Under the pieces are notes generated by a model. The model had not been told where the DNA came from and did not search any database. It worked only from the letters and a program-made list of their open reading frames with translations. Both the position numbers and the translations under genes were made by a program. DNA of 14,757 nucleotides from an uncultured Eubacteriales bacterium (GTDB lineage Bacteria; Bacillota; Clostridia; Oscillospirales; CAG-272): positions 1-14,757 of the forward strand of contig URHI01000036.1 of assembly GCA_900547565.1 (NCBI GenBank). Reading direction: 5' to 3'. Position 1 is the stretch's first letter, and every line of letters starts with the position of its first letter. Shown here piece by piece: positions 7,426 through 14,757 of this stretch.

Positions 7426-7872
7426 TTATCCGATGCCGGTTGAGCCGAAGCCGCCCGCGCCGCGCACGGTCCGGTCAAGCGTGTCGCACTCGGTAAGTTT
7501 TGCGGCATAGACGGGCATGAACATGAGTTGTGCTATGCGGTCGCCGTCGTGCACGGTAAACGGCTCGTCCGAGTTGTTTATCAGGCTGACCGAGATTTCG
7601 CCGCGGTAATCCGAGTCTATCACACCTATGCCGTTGGCCAGCGATATGCCGTATTTTGTGCCAAGACCGCTGCGCGCCGCCACAATGGCGACCACATCGT
7701 CCCGCCCCGTAGATATGGCAATTCCGGTTGGCACGCGGACGCGCTCGCCCGGCGCGATGGTCATACTTTTACCCTCAAGCGCGGCGCGCAGATCCATGGC
7801 GGCCGAGCCGTCGGTGGCGTAGGAGGGGAGAGACGCACCCCGTGTCAGCTTTATTTTAACATCAAGTTCCAT
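7426..7872 (-). CDS. dut: dUTP diphosphatase
   Basis: A 148-residue trimeric-type dUTPase that converts dUTP to dUMP, keeping uracil out of DNA and supplying the thymidylate precursor. All five family motifs are present: 1, YATDGSAAMDLRA (18-30); 2, RSGLGTKYG (67-75); 3, NGIGVIDSDYRGE (80-92) with the catalytic Asp at 86 and the uracil-binding Tyr at 89; 4, GDRIAQLMFMPV (110-121); and 5, the Gly-rich RGAGGFGSTG (137-146). Length is normal and the C-terminal P-loop-like tail is intact. The start has AAGG about 9 bases upstream. It is the first gene of the leftward operon, close behind a good promoter, with the LRR gene 24 bp downstream. Confidence 0.97.
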   Translation of the reverse strand: MELDVKIKLTRGASLPSYATDGSAAMDLRAALEGKSMTIAPGERVRVPTGIAISTGRDDVVAIVAARSGLGTKYGISLANGIGVIDSDYRGEISVSLINNSDEPFTVHDGDRIAQLMFMPVYAAKLTECDTLDRTVRGAGGFGSTGIG

Positions 7873-7912
7873 AATTCAGAGCCTTTCGGTAAAGATATAA
7901 ATAACCAGTATG

Positions 7913-7941
7913 AGTATAACATAATTGCCGCTGTAAATCAA
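7913..7941 (-). promoter_or_regulatory. SigA-type promoter of the dut operon
   Basis: The minus strand reads TTGATT (7941-7936), a 17-bp spacer, then TATACT (7918-7913), matching 4/6 and 5/6 of consensus. The expected transcript start near 7906 gives a leader of about 34 nt before the dut ATG at 7872. It drives the five-gene leftward operon and faces away from the gdpP promoter. Confidence 0.7.
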
Positions 7942-8003
7942 TAAGCTGACGCAAATTTTACGGCTTCGTTGACGTATCCTTCACAAATCCTTCAATAATA
8001 GTG

Positions 8004-8032
8004 TTTACAAATCCAAACTTTTATGGTATAAT
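8004..8032 (+). promoter_or_regulatory. SigA-type promoter of the gdpP operon
   Basis: TTTACA (8004-8009), a 17-bp spacer and a perfect TATAAT (8027-8032) form the best promoter in the window. Transcription should start near 8039, giving a leader of about 55 nt that ends in a strong ribosome binding site. The octamer ACAAATCC occurs at 7983-7990 and again at 8007-8014, overlapping the -35 box, with starts 24 bp apart. That could be a regulator site, but two short copies are weak evidence. Confidence 0.85.
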
Positions 8033-8079
8033 GTCAAAATAGGATAGTAGCGAAAGTGTATTTATTTATCATCACCAGT

Positions 8080-8087
8080 AAAGGAGG
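8080..8087 (+). promoter_or_regulatory. Strong Shine-Dalgarno site of gdpP
   Basis: AAAGGAGG is a full match to the 16S rRNA anti-Shine-Dalgarno core. It lies 6 bases before the ATG at 8094 and fixes that start. The spacer itself is part of a GGCCGGCC palindrome. Confidence 0.85.
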
Positions 8088-8093
8088 CCGGCC

Positions 8094-10160
8094 ATGAGAA
8101 AAAGACTGCCGCCCAATGCGGCGGATGTACGTATTCCGCTGACAATCTGTATCATTATCGGGATTTTTCTGCTGACCGTTTATACCGTCCTGACCTCCCT
8201 GACCGACTTCTCTCCACTTATCCTGGGCATTATTTTCACGGTACTGTACCTGTATATTGCGATATTCGGCTTTGTGGCGGTGCGCAACAAGCTGAAGAGT
8301 GTGGAGCTGGAGCGCCAGCGGGCCGACGCAATGAACACCGAGATGTATCAGATGTTCCGCGAGTCGGTTGATCTGCCCTATGCCGTTGTGGCGGCAGACG
8401 GGCATGTTGCAATAATCAACCGCTGTCTGCAGGACATACTGAACCAGAATTTTCCTTACGGAGGTCGGGTGGAAGACTTCTGCTCGGCAACTGCGCAGGA
8501 GATCATCAAGGCAAGCACGCCGGAAGGGCAGCTTGCCATAAATCTTGACCGCCCCGGCACCACTGCCGCCGTCCCCGGTGACGGGCTTAAGGTCACGATA
8601 CGCCGCCGCCGATTTGTCGCGCGCAGCTACCCCATGACCATCAAAGGCTCCGCCTGCCACATGATCGTGTTTACGGAAATTACGGCGCTTGTAAATCTTG
8701 AGGACAAGATGGAGCGCGAAAATCCCGTTGTGGCGTATATAGTTATCGACAACCTTGAGGAGCTGGCGCAGTATATTCACGCAAGCTACCGCGCCGCGGC
8801 AAACGAGATCGAAACAATACTCAAGAACTGGGCCAACAGCATGGACGGCATACTCCGCGAGTACGACCGCGACAAGTATCTTTTGATAATCTCACAGGAA
8901 AAGCTGGAGGAATGTGTCAGGGGCAAGTTTGAAATTCTTGACTCCGTGCGCGATGTCAGACTCGGCGACGACAACATGTCGGTTACCGTGTCCATGGGCA
9001 TTTACGCCGGTACCGGCACACTGGCCGAACGTGAGACCGGCGCGGCTGAGGCGCTTGATCTGGCTCTTCAGCGCGGAGGCGATCAGGTCGCACTGCGCCG
9101 CGGCACCGAGATGGAATACTTCGGCGGTCGCAGCAAGAGCCTGCAAAAGCGGACGCGGGTGCGCTCTCGTGTCAACGCCACACTGCTGTGCGCCAAGATC
9201 GCAGAGTCGTCCAATGTTCTGGTCATGGGGCACAAAAACCCCGATTTTGACTGTATCGGAGCCTGCGTCGGCATTGCCCGGCTGGCAATGTTCTGCGGAG
9301 TACCTGTCAAAATAATCTCCGATCTCAAGAGCGAGAACCTGCGCATCGTCCAGCGGCGGCTGACAAGGTATGACGAGTACCGCGACATGTTTGTCGACGC
9401 ACTGGCCGGACTTGATTTTGTACGGCCCAACACACTGCTGGTCATATGCGACGCAAATAACTTCAATATTATAGAGGCGCCCGAAATTCCCGACAACGTC
9501 GAGCGCATAGCCATAATCGACCATCACCGCCAGACGGCAAAGTTCGACTTCGAGCCGTTGGTCAGCTATATTGATCCCGCCGCGTCGTCGGCTTGCGAGC
9601 TGGTTGCCGAGGTACTCGAGCAGTGCACCCCCGGCGGTTCGCTGCTTAAGGACGAGGCTACGGCAATGCTTGCCGGTATCATGCTTGACACCAAAAACTT
9701 TTCCAAGGAAACCGGCACACGCACATTCTCGGCGGCGCTGTACCTTCAGAATGAGGGCGGAAAGTCGGAAGCCGCGCGCAAGTATTTTGACGAAAATCTT
9801 GATGAATTTCTTGCCGAGGCACGTTTCAGCAATGATATTGAAATATATCGCAACACTATCGCCATTACGCGCAGTGACGGCACCGGAAACGAACAGTATG
9901 ACCGCACAGCCGCATCCAAGGCGGCAGATAAGCTGCTGGCGGTGCGACAGGTCGAGGCGTCGTTCGCGCTTGTGCGTACGGGCAATATAATCCGCATATC
10001 CGGACGGTCGTCCGGTAAGATAAATGTTCAGCTTATTCTTGAACAGCTGAACGGCGGCGGGCATTTCGACGCCGCGGGCGCCGCGGTCGAGGGTGCTATG
10101 GACAAGGCCTGTGAGCTTCTTAAGCGGGCCATCGACAACTATCTCACTGACATTAAGTAA
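8094..10160 (+). CDS. gdpP: GdpP-type cyclic-di-AMP phosphodiesterase
   Basis: A 688-residue membrane protein that hydrolyses c-di-AMP to pApA, lowering the second messenger that controls potassium, osmotic and wall homeostasis. Domain order matches GdpP/YybT: two transmembrane helices (about 14-34 and 40-63), a PAS-like domain (about 85-200), a degenerate GGDEF domain (about 205-335) lacking a GGDEF signature, then DHH and DHHA1 domains (about 370-685). Manganese-site motifs are VMGHKNPDFDCIGA (377-390; His380, Asp384, Asp386), CDAN with Asp453, IDHHRQ (475-480) and MLDTKNF with Asp532. GGGHFDAAGA (654-663) is the substrate loop. The catalytic set appears complete, so activity is expected. 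It is the first gene of the rightward operon; rplI follows after 20 bp, a classic Firmicute neighbour. Confidence 0.95.
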   Translation: MRKRLPPNAADVRIPLTICIIIGIFLLTVYTVLTSLTDFSPLILGIIFTVLYLYIAIFGFVAVRNKLKSVELERQRADAMNTEMYQMFRESVDLPYAVVAADGHVAIINRCLQDILNQNFPYGGRVEDFCSATAQEIIKASTPEGQLAINLDRPGTTAAVPGDGLKVTIRRRRFVARSYPMTIKGSACHMIVFTEITALVNLEDKMERENPVVAYIVIDNLEELAQYIHASYRAAANEIETILKNWANSMDGILREYDRDKYLLIISQEKLEECVRGKFEILDSVRDVRLGDDNMSVTVSMGIYAGTGTLAERETGAAEALDLALQRGGDQVALRRGTEMEYFGGRSKSLQKRTRVRSRVNATLLCAKIAESSNVLVMGHKNPDFDCIGACVGIARLAMFCGVPVKIISDLKSENLRIVQRRLTRYDEYRDMFVDALAGLDFVRPNTLLVICDANNFNIIEAPEIPDNVERIAIIDHHRQTAKFDFEPLVSYIDPAASSACELVAEVLEQCTPGGSLLKDEATAMLAGIMLDTKNFSKETGTRTFSAALYLQNEGGKSEAARKYFDENLDEFLAEARFSNDIEIYRNTIAITRSDGTGNEQYDRTAASKAADKLLAVRQVEASFALVRTGNIIRISGRSSGKINVQLILEQLNGGGHFDAAGAAVEGAMDKACELLKRAIDNYLTDIK

Positions 10161-10180
10161 TTGAAAGAGAGGATACTACT

Positions 10181-10627
10181 ATGCAGGTTATTCTGACTTG
10201 TGACGTAAAGGGGCAGGGCAAAAAGGATCAGATCATCAACGTGTCGGACGGTTACGCCCGCAACTTCCTGTTTCCCAAGGGATTGGCCGTTCCGGCCGAT
10301 AAAAAGGCAATAAAAGATGTGCAGAACCGCGAAGCGTCCCGCCTTCACCGCCTGGAGCTTGAAAAGGCCGAGGCGCTGGAGCAGGCCGAGCGGCTTTCGG
10401 CTTTGCTGGTTAAAATAAAGATGGGCGCCGGTGCCGACGGCAGACTGTACGGCTCGGTTACGTCCAAAGATATTTCCGAGGCGCTTGAGCGTGAGCACGG
10501 GATAGTCGTCGACCGCCGCAAAATTGTTGTCAACGAACCCATAAAGGCGTACGGCAGCTATGTGCTGGACGTCAAGCTGTTCCCCGAGGTGACGGGAAGA
10601 ATAAATCTGTTGGTCTGCGAGAATTAA
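10181..10627 (+). CDS. rplI: Large-subunit ribosomal protein bL9
   Basis: A 148-residue protein, normal for bL9. The N-terminal globular domain has the signature DGYARNFLFPKGLA (23-36). A long charged connecting helix (about 42-75) and the C-terminal domain with GRLYGSVTSKDI follow (the usual LFGSVT motif reads LYGSVT). It binds 23S rRNA at the L1 stalk base and helps reading-frame maintenance. The start has AGAGG 8 bases upstream. It lies 20 bp after gdpP and 24 bp before dnaB. Confidence 0.97.
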   Translation: MQVILTCDVKGQGKKDQIINVSDGYARNFLFPKGLAVPADKKAIKDVQNREASRLHRLELEKAEALEQAERLSALLVKIKMGAGADGRLYGSVTSKDISEALEREHGIVVDRRKIVVNEPIKAYGSYVLDVKLFPEVTGRINLLVCEN

Positions 10628-10651
10628 CGCGCGCCTGACGGAGAAGTATAA

Positions 10652-12001
10652 ATGAATGAAGAACTGATACGCAAGCTGCCGTTCTCGCTTTTGGCGGAGC
10701 AGTCATTGCTGGGAGCGATAATGATAGACCCGGAGTCTATCCGGGAGGTCGCCGATATGATCAGCTCGGAGGACTTTTATATCGAGGAGCATAAACAGAT
10801 ATATCTGGCCATGCACGAGCTTTTCCTGACCGACAACGACATCGACCTTGTCACACTGGTGGATACATTGGTGCGCAAGGGCATTTACGACAAGTCGGGC
10901 GGGGAGGATTATATACACACGATAGGTCAGGTCGTTCCCGGATCGCAGAACATCAAGGACTATGCCCGCATAGTCAAGGAAAAAAGCGTGCTGCGTCAGC
11001 TCATCGCCGCCTGCGGGGACATATCGGACACGGCATATACCGAGCAGGAGTCGGTTACAAACATAATCGACAATGCTCAAAACCGCATTTTTGCCATTGC
11101 ACAGGGGCGCGACACGCGCACCTTCCGGCATATACGCGATGTGCTTGGCGAGGTGTATTCCAATCTTAACCGGTTGTATGAGGGCGATGAGTCGGCCGTG
11201 GGAACGCCTACCGGCTTCTCGGGACTCGACAGCGTGCTGGCCGGTATGGGCAAGGGAGATCTTGTGCTGGTCGGTGCACGCCCCGGCATGGGAAAAACCA
11301 GCTTTGTGCTTAACATCGGCACCAATGTCGCCGAGAAAACCAAAAAAACAGTGTGTATTTTTTCGCTGGAAATGCCGGCCGAACAGCTTGTGTCGAGAAT
11401 GCTCGCAAGCGAGGCCATGGTAGACAGCTACACGCTGCGTACGGGCAAGCTGACGCCCGATGACTGGACTAAAATAGCCGAGGCGTCCGGTCGGCTTGCC
11501 GGTGTGGACATACTCATAGACGACTCCACCGGTATGACCGCCACTGCCATGAAGGCAAAGCTGCGCCGGGTCAAAAATCTCGGGCTGGTCATAATCGACT
11601 ATCTGCAGCTGATGCAGGGCGAACGCCATCAGGACAACAAGGTACAAGAGGTCGCCGACATTACGCGCAACATGAAGATCATGGCAAAGGAGCTGGGCGT
11701 TCCTGTCATATGCTGTGCTCAGCTCAACCGCGGTACCGACGGACGTACCGACAAACGGCCGGTGCTGTCCGACCTTCGTGACTCAGGCTCGATAGAGCAG
11801 GATGCGGATACGGTACTGTTTCTCTACCGCGACGAATATTATAAAACCGATAAGTCACCCACCGACGGCAATGAGTGCAGCATAGTTGAGGTCATTGTGG
11901 CCAAAAACCGTCACGGCTCGACCGGAATGGTCAAAATGGGCTGGGTGGGTAAATATACCCTGTTCCGTTCCATTGCGGACAGTGACTCTTTGCCGCAATA
12001 A
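10652..12001 (+). CDS. dnaB: Replicative DNA helicase DnaB
   Basis: A 449-residue hexameric helicase that unwinds DNA at the replication fork (called DnaC in Bacillus). The N-terminal primase-interacting domain begins LPFSLLAEQSLLGAIM (9-24). A linker leads to a RecA-like core with GTPTGFSGLD (184-193), Walker A ARPGMGKTS (209-217), the conserved IFSLEMPAEQL (236-246), Walker B LVIIDYLQLM (312-321), SDLRDSGSIEQDAD (373-386) and the C-terminal AKNRHGSTG (417-425), where an arginine finger is expected. Length is typical and no intein is present. GGAGAAG ends 5 bases before the ATG. tilS follows after 32 bp. Confidence 0.97.
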   Translation: MNEELIRKLPFSLLAEQSLLGAIMIDPESIREVADMISSEDFYIEEHKQIYLAMHELFLTDNDIDLVTLVDTLVRKGIYDKSGGEDYIHTIGQVVPGSQNIKDYARIVKEKSVLRQLIAACGDISDTAYTEQESVTNIIDNAQNRIFAIAQGRDTRTFRHIRDVLGEVYSNLNRLYEGDESAVGTPTGFSGLDSVLAGMGKGDLVLVGARPGMGKTSFVLNIGTNVAEKTKKTVCIFSLEMPAEQLVSRMLASEAMVDSYTLRTGKLTPDDWTKIAEASGRLAGVDILIDDSTGMTATAMKAKLRRVKNLGLVIIDYLQLMQGERHQDNKVQEVADITRNMKIMAKELGVPVICCAQLNRGTDGRTDKRPVLSDLRDSGSIEQDADTVLFLYRDEYYKTDKSPTDGNECSIVEVIVAKNRHGSTGMVKMGWVGKYTLFRSIADSDSLPQ

Positions 12002-12033
12002 GTGTATAAAATATACTGAAGGGTGGATTTTTA

Positions 12034-13182
12034 ATGAAGCAATACGGTCTGCCGTTCATACCGCCGCACGAGCTGTCGGGCCTTGCGGCCGACACGCCGC
12101 TGCTGCTTGGGTTTTCGGGCGGTGCCGATTCGCGTGCACTGCTGGATCTGCTTGTGCGCTACCGCGAGAGCACCGGCGCGCCGCTGTTTGCCGCGCATGT
12201 CAATCACATGATACGCGGCGACGAGGCCGTGCGCGACATGCGCTTTGCCTGCGAGACGGCCGCTGCGGCGGGCGTTCACTGCTTTACGCTGTGTGCCGAC
12301 GTTCCGGCACTGGCAAAGCAGAGAGGGCAGGGGTTGGAGCTGACGGCACGGCAGGTCAGATATGAGTTTTTCGGCCGCATTATGGCGGAAAACGGAATAC
12401 CCGTGCTTGTGACCGCCCATAATGCCGATGACAGACTTGAAACACTGCTGTTCAATATCGCCCGGGGCTGCGGACTCGGCGGGCTGTGTGCAATACCGCC
12501 GCGCCGGCCTTTCGGAGACTGCGTGCTGATACGTCCGCTGATAAACGCACCCAAGGCGGATATTGTAGCATACTGCCGGGAGCGGGGACTGGCGTTTGTT
12601 ACGGATTCGACAAACGCGGACGACGATTATTCAAGAAATCTCATACGTCACAAGGTGATACCGCCGCTATCCGAGGTCAATCCGGCACTGATTCGCAACG
12701 CGGGTAGGCTGGCTGCGGCGGCGCGGTGCGACCTTGATTTCATCATGGAGCAGGTCGACAGGTATTTCGCCGAAAACGGCGAAGCGGCCTGTGAGCTGGC
12801 ACGGCTGAGGGCACAGCATCCCGCAGTCCGGGCGCGTGTGCTGGACGAAATGTACCGCCGCGCGGCCGAACGTCTGGCAAATGAGCAACCGACCTCAGGG
12901 CAGCCCGGAGAGGAGTGCTCAGCACAGGATACGTCAGCGGAGCGATCGCCCGATACCCGGCTGGTAAGTGCGCAACTGACAGAAGGACATCCTGCGCCGG
13001 AATACCGGATGCCGGAGCCGGCAAGCGATCCTGCTCGCCTTCACGCGCAGGCACTGGAGCAGCTTATCGAGCGCGGCGTGGGCGGGTCTGCGGTGTCATT
13101 GCCGGGACTGGTTCGGGCCAGCATCGTCAGGGGACGGCTGATTTTCGCCCGCGATCCTCGCAAGAGCTTCAGGCATCTTTGA
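12034..13182 (+). CDS. tilS: tRNA(Ile)-lysidine synthase, short form with an insertion
   Basis: A 382-residue ATP-dependent enzyme that attaches lysine to C34 of the CAU-anticodon tRNA-Ile so that it reads AUA. The N-terminal PP-loop ATPase has GFSGGADS (26-33). Other motifs are VNHMIRGDEAVRDMRF (56-71), TAHNADDRLETLLFNIARG (127-145) and DSTNADDDYSRNLIRHKVIP (191-210). The substrate-binding helical domain runs to about 282 and resumes at about 333-372 with LPGLVRASIVRGRLIF. In between lies a Pro/Ser/Glu/Gln-rich, probably disordered insertion (283-332). The separate C-terminal TilS_C domain of the longer forms (about 430-470 residues) is absent, as in Aquifex TilS. Canonical AHHADDQAET reads AHNADDRLET. 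AAGGGTGG precedes the start by about 7 bases. tilS-hpt-ftsH is a familiar Firmicute order. Confidence 0.93.
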   Translation: MKQYGLPFIPPHELSGLAADTPLLLGFSGGADSRALLDLLVRYRESTGAPLFAAHVNHMIRGDEAVRDMRFACETAAAAGVHCFTLCADVPALAKQRGQGLELTARQVRYEFFGRIMAENGIPVLVTAHNADDRLETLLFNIARGCGLGGLCAIPPRRPFGDCVLIRPLINAPKADIVAYCRERGLAFVTDSTNADDDYSRNLIRHKVIPPLSEVNPALIRNAGRLAAAARCDLDFIMEQVDRYFAENGEAACELARLRAQHPAVRARVLDEMYRRAAERLANEQPTSGQPGEECSAQDTSAERSPDTRLVSAQLTEGHPAPEYRMPEPASDPARLHAQALEQLIERGVGGSAVSLPGLVRASIVRGRLIFARDPRKSFRHL

Positions 13183-13225
13183 AAACGAAAATTATTTTGT
13201 TGTATATACATTTGAAAGGATCACT

Positions 13226-13786
13226 ATGAATAAGGATATCGAACGAGTACTGGTCGACGAGCGGGAGCTTGACCGCATTATTACCCGCCTTGCGGAGCAG
13301 ATCGACCGCGACTACTCGACTCCCGGACACCGGTTGGTGCTGGTGTCAATTCTCAAGGGCTCGGTGATGTTCACCGGAGCGCTGATGGGTAAGCTCAAAA
13401 CCCCGGCCGAGATCGAGTTCATGAAGGTGTCGTCTTACGGCTCGCAGACAAAAAGCTCGGGCTGTATCAGCGTATTGCTCGATCTCAAGCGTGACGATCT
13501 GGATCAGCTGGATCTGCTCATTGTCGAGGACATTGTTGACAGCGGCCGCACGCTTAACCTGCTGACCGGCCTGCTCCGCGACCGCGGCGCGCACAGCGTC
13601 AGAACCTGTACCATGCTGGATAAGCCCTCCCGTCGTGAGGTGAACTTCACTCCCGACTACATAGGCGCCGAAATTCCCGATGAATTCGTGGTAGGCTTTG
13701 GCCTGGATTATGATGAAAAATACCGAAATCTGCCCTATGTCGGGGTGCTCAGTCCCTGCGTTTACAGCACACAGCCGGCAAAGTAA
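13226..13786 (+). CDS. hpt: Hypoxanthine(-guanine) phosphoribosyltransferase
   Basis: A 186-residue type I phosphoribosyltransferase of purine salvage, joining PRPP with hypoxanthine or guanine to give IMP or GMP. Motifs are the pyrophosphate loop ILKGS (42-46), the flexible-loop SYG (70-72), the PRPP-binding LLIVEDIVDSGRTL (97-110) with adjacent acidic residues 101 and 102, the base-contacting Lys in LDKPSRR (131-137), and VGFGLDYDEKYRNLPYVGVL (156-175). Length is typical of bacterial Hpt. AAAGGA lies 5 bases before the ATG. It sits 43 bp after tilS and 27 bp before ftsH, the same order as in Bacillus. Confidence 0.96.
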   Translation: MNKDIERVLVDERELDRIITRLAEQIDRDYSTPGHRLVLVSILKGSVMFTGALMGKLKTPAEIEFMKVSSYGSQTKSSGCISVLLDLKRDDLDQLDLLIVEDIVDSGRTLNLLTGLLRDRGAHSVRTCTMLDKPSRREVNFTPDYIGAEIPDEFVVGFGLDYDEKYRNLPYVGVLSPCVYSTQPAK

Positions 13787-13813
13787 GTTCAGCTTTTACG
13801 AAAGAGGAGTCCC

Positions 13814-14757
13814 ATGAAAAAGAATTTCAGCGTAATTATATTTTATCTGGTGGTGATAGCGCTTATCGTGCTGGTATCCTCCCAGCTGTTGGGAAGACAG
13901 AGCACCGAAAAGTGTACCTATTCACAGGTTGAGCAGTTCTTTGAGGAAGATCTGGTCAAGAAATATCAGGTGTCCAAGAGCTATCAGCTGAAACTGGAGG
14001 TATATGTCAAAGACACGTCGTCGGAAGACGGCCTTGTCCGTGACGAGGACGGTAAGATAACAAACAAAACACAGCTGTATTCATATCAGCTCAGCGGCCT
14101 CAGCCTGTATAAATTCGACCGCAATGTCGATACCTATTCCCATAACCAAAACCTTGAGGCGTTTGATTTTGAGCCTGAGACCACACTGCCGTGGTGGGTC
14201 AGTCTTATTCCGGCAGCGCTGGTGATCCTGGCGCTGGTGGCGCTGTGGGTGTTTGCCTCTAATCAGGCGTCGGGCAAGGGCGGCGGAAAAATGAATTCAT
14301 TCGGTAAGGCGCGCGTAAAAATGCCCGATCCCAATGATAAGGACCGCGTTACGTTCAAAGACGTGGCGGGTGCCGACGAGGAAAAAGCCGAGCTTGAGGA
14401 GATTGTCGAATATCTCAAGGCACCGTCCAAGTTTTCAAGACTCGGCGCCAAGATACCGCACGGCGTACTGCTCGTAGGCCCTCCCGGTACAGGTAAAACA
14501 CTGCTGGCTAAGGCCGTCGCGGGCGAGGCAGGCGTGCCGTTCTTCTCGATTTCCGGCTCGGATTTTGTTGAGATGTACGTCGGTGTCGGTGCGTCACGTG
14601 TGCGCGACCTGTTTGAGAATGCACGCAAGGCGCCGGCCGCGATAATATTTATTGATGAGATCGACGCAGTCGGCCGTCACAGAGGCGCCGGCCTCGGCGG
14701 CGGACACGATGAGCGTGAGCAGACGCTCAACCAGCTGCTGGTTGAGATGGACGGCTT
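13814..14757 (+). CDS. ftsH: ATP-dependent zinc metalloprotease FtsH (3' part outside window)
   Basis: The first 314 codons of a membrane-anchored AAA+ protease that degrades unassembled membrane proteins and some regulators. Visible parts are transmembrane helix 1 (about 7-24), an extracytoplasmic domain of about 100 residues, transmembrane helix 2 (about 129-148), a Gly-rich linker, and the AAA+ start FKDVAGADEEKAELEEIV (181-198). Walker A is GPPGTGKT (222-229), the pore loop FVEMYVG (251-257), and Walker B IIFIDEID (277-284), followed by the conserved GGGHDEREQTLNQLLVEMDG. The second region of homology, arginine fingers and HEXXH zinc protease site lie beyond the window, so activity cannot be judged. 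The frame is open from 13814 to the edge. AAAGAGGAG precedes the ATG by 4 bases. It is the last visible gene of the gdpP operon. Confidence 0.96.
   Translation, partial: MKKNFSVIIFYLVVIALIVLVSSQLLGRQSTEKCTYSQVEQFFEEDLVKKYQVSKSYQLKLEVYVKDTSSEDGLVRDEDGKITNKTQLYSYQLSGLSLYKFDRNVDTYSHNQNLEAFDFEPETTLPWWVSLIPAALVILALVALWVFASNQASGKGGGKMNSFGKARVKMPDPNDKDRVTFKDVAGADEEKAELEEIVEYLKAPSKFSRLGAKIPHGVLLVGPPGTGKTLLAKAVAGEAGVPFFSISGSDFVEMYVGVGASRVRDLFENARKAPAAIIFIDEIDAVGRHRGAGLGGGHDEREQTLNQLLVEMDG

Noticed and set aside
8033..8093. c-di-AMP riboswitch in the gdpP leader
   Set aside because: The predicted leader is only about 55 nt, too short for the ydaO-type fold, and no suitable paired elements are visible.
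8892..10064. Long minus-strand open frame (390 codons) opposite gdpP, and others of 248 codons (8034-8780) and 314 codons (10703-11647) opposite gdpP and dnaB
   Set aside because: They lie antisense to genes with complete catalytic motifs, carry no recognisable domain or ribosome binding site, and are expected from GC-rich codon use.
12001..12017. Small hairpin GTATA-AAA-TATAC between dnaB and tilS as a terminator
   Set aside because: The stem is only 5 bp and AT-only apart from one pair, has no T-run, and overlaps the region just upstream of the tilS ribosome binding site.
13179..13208. Internal promoter for hpt: TTGAAA, 18 bp, TATATA in an AT-rich gap
   Set aside because: A start near 13215 would leave only about 11 nt of leader with the ribosome binding site at its very end. 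AT-rich gaps between genes easily give such matches. Possible but not supported enough to list.

Overview
The window looks like a chromosomal segment of a Gram-positive bacterium of the Bacillota, most likely a fairly GC-rich member of the class Clostridia of the gut Oscillospirales/Ruminococcaceae type. This is inferred from gene content: GdpP, a GT4-CsaB fusion, a BspA-like leucine-rich-repeat surface protein, and Firmicute-style neighbourhoods (maf-mreB, gdpP-rplI-dnaB, tilS-hpt-ftsH). Strong AGGAGG-type ribosome binding sites and SigA-type promoters agree with it. No rRNA, tRNA, insertion sequence, phage gene or CRISPR array is visible. Nearly every base is explained by conserved core genes.

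Layout. Everything left of about 7.87 kb is read leftward and everything right of 8.09 kb is read rightward, from one divergent promoter region (7873-8093). The leftward operon is dut, a BspA-like LRR membrane-anchored protein, maf, an mreB-like gene and nth, with gaps of only 5 to 24 bp, ending at a strong hairpin terminator (2695-2724). Further left, with its own likely promoter, is a long fused gene joining a GT4 glycosyltransferase to a CsaB-type pyruvyl transferase. Just beyond its stop, at the window edge, lie about three contiguous copies of a 36-bp repeat containing a conserved palindrome. The rightward operon is gdpP, rplI, dnaB, tilS, hpt and ftsH (ftsH runs off the window), with gaps of 20 to 43 bp.

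How the genes fit together. The leftward operon combines nucleotide-pool sanitation (Dut, Maf), base-excision repair (Nth), a cell-shape-family ATPase fold (MreB-like) and an exported surface protein. The rightward operon combines c-di-AMP breakdown (GdpP), translation (L9, TilS), replication (DnaB), purine salvage (Hpt) and membrane proteolysis (FtsH). The fused CsaB protein probably builds and pyruvylates a cell-wall polysaccharide used to anchor S-layer-type proteins.

No obviously new multi-gene system is present. The points most worth a second look are: the MreB-like protein, which lacks both residues known to drive ATP hydrolysis in MreB (Glu to Ala, Thr to Cys); the surface LRR gene embedded in a housekeeping repair operon; the 36-bp palindromic tandem repeat at the left edge; and a short TilS carrying a roughly 50-residue low-complexity insertion.
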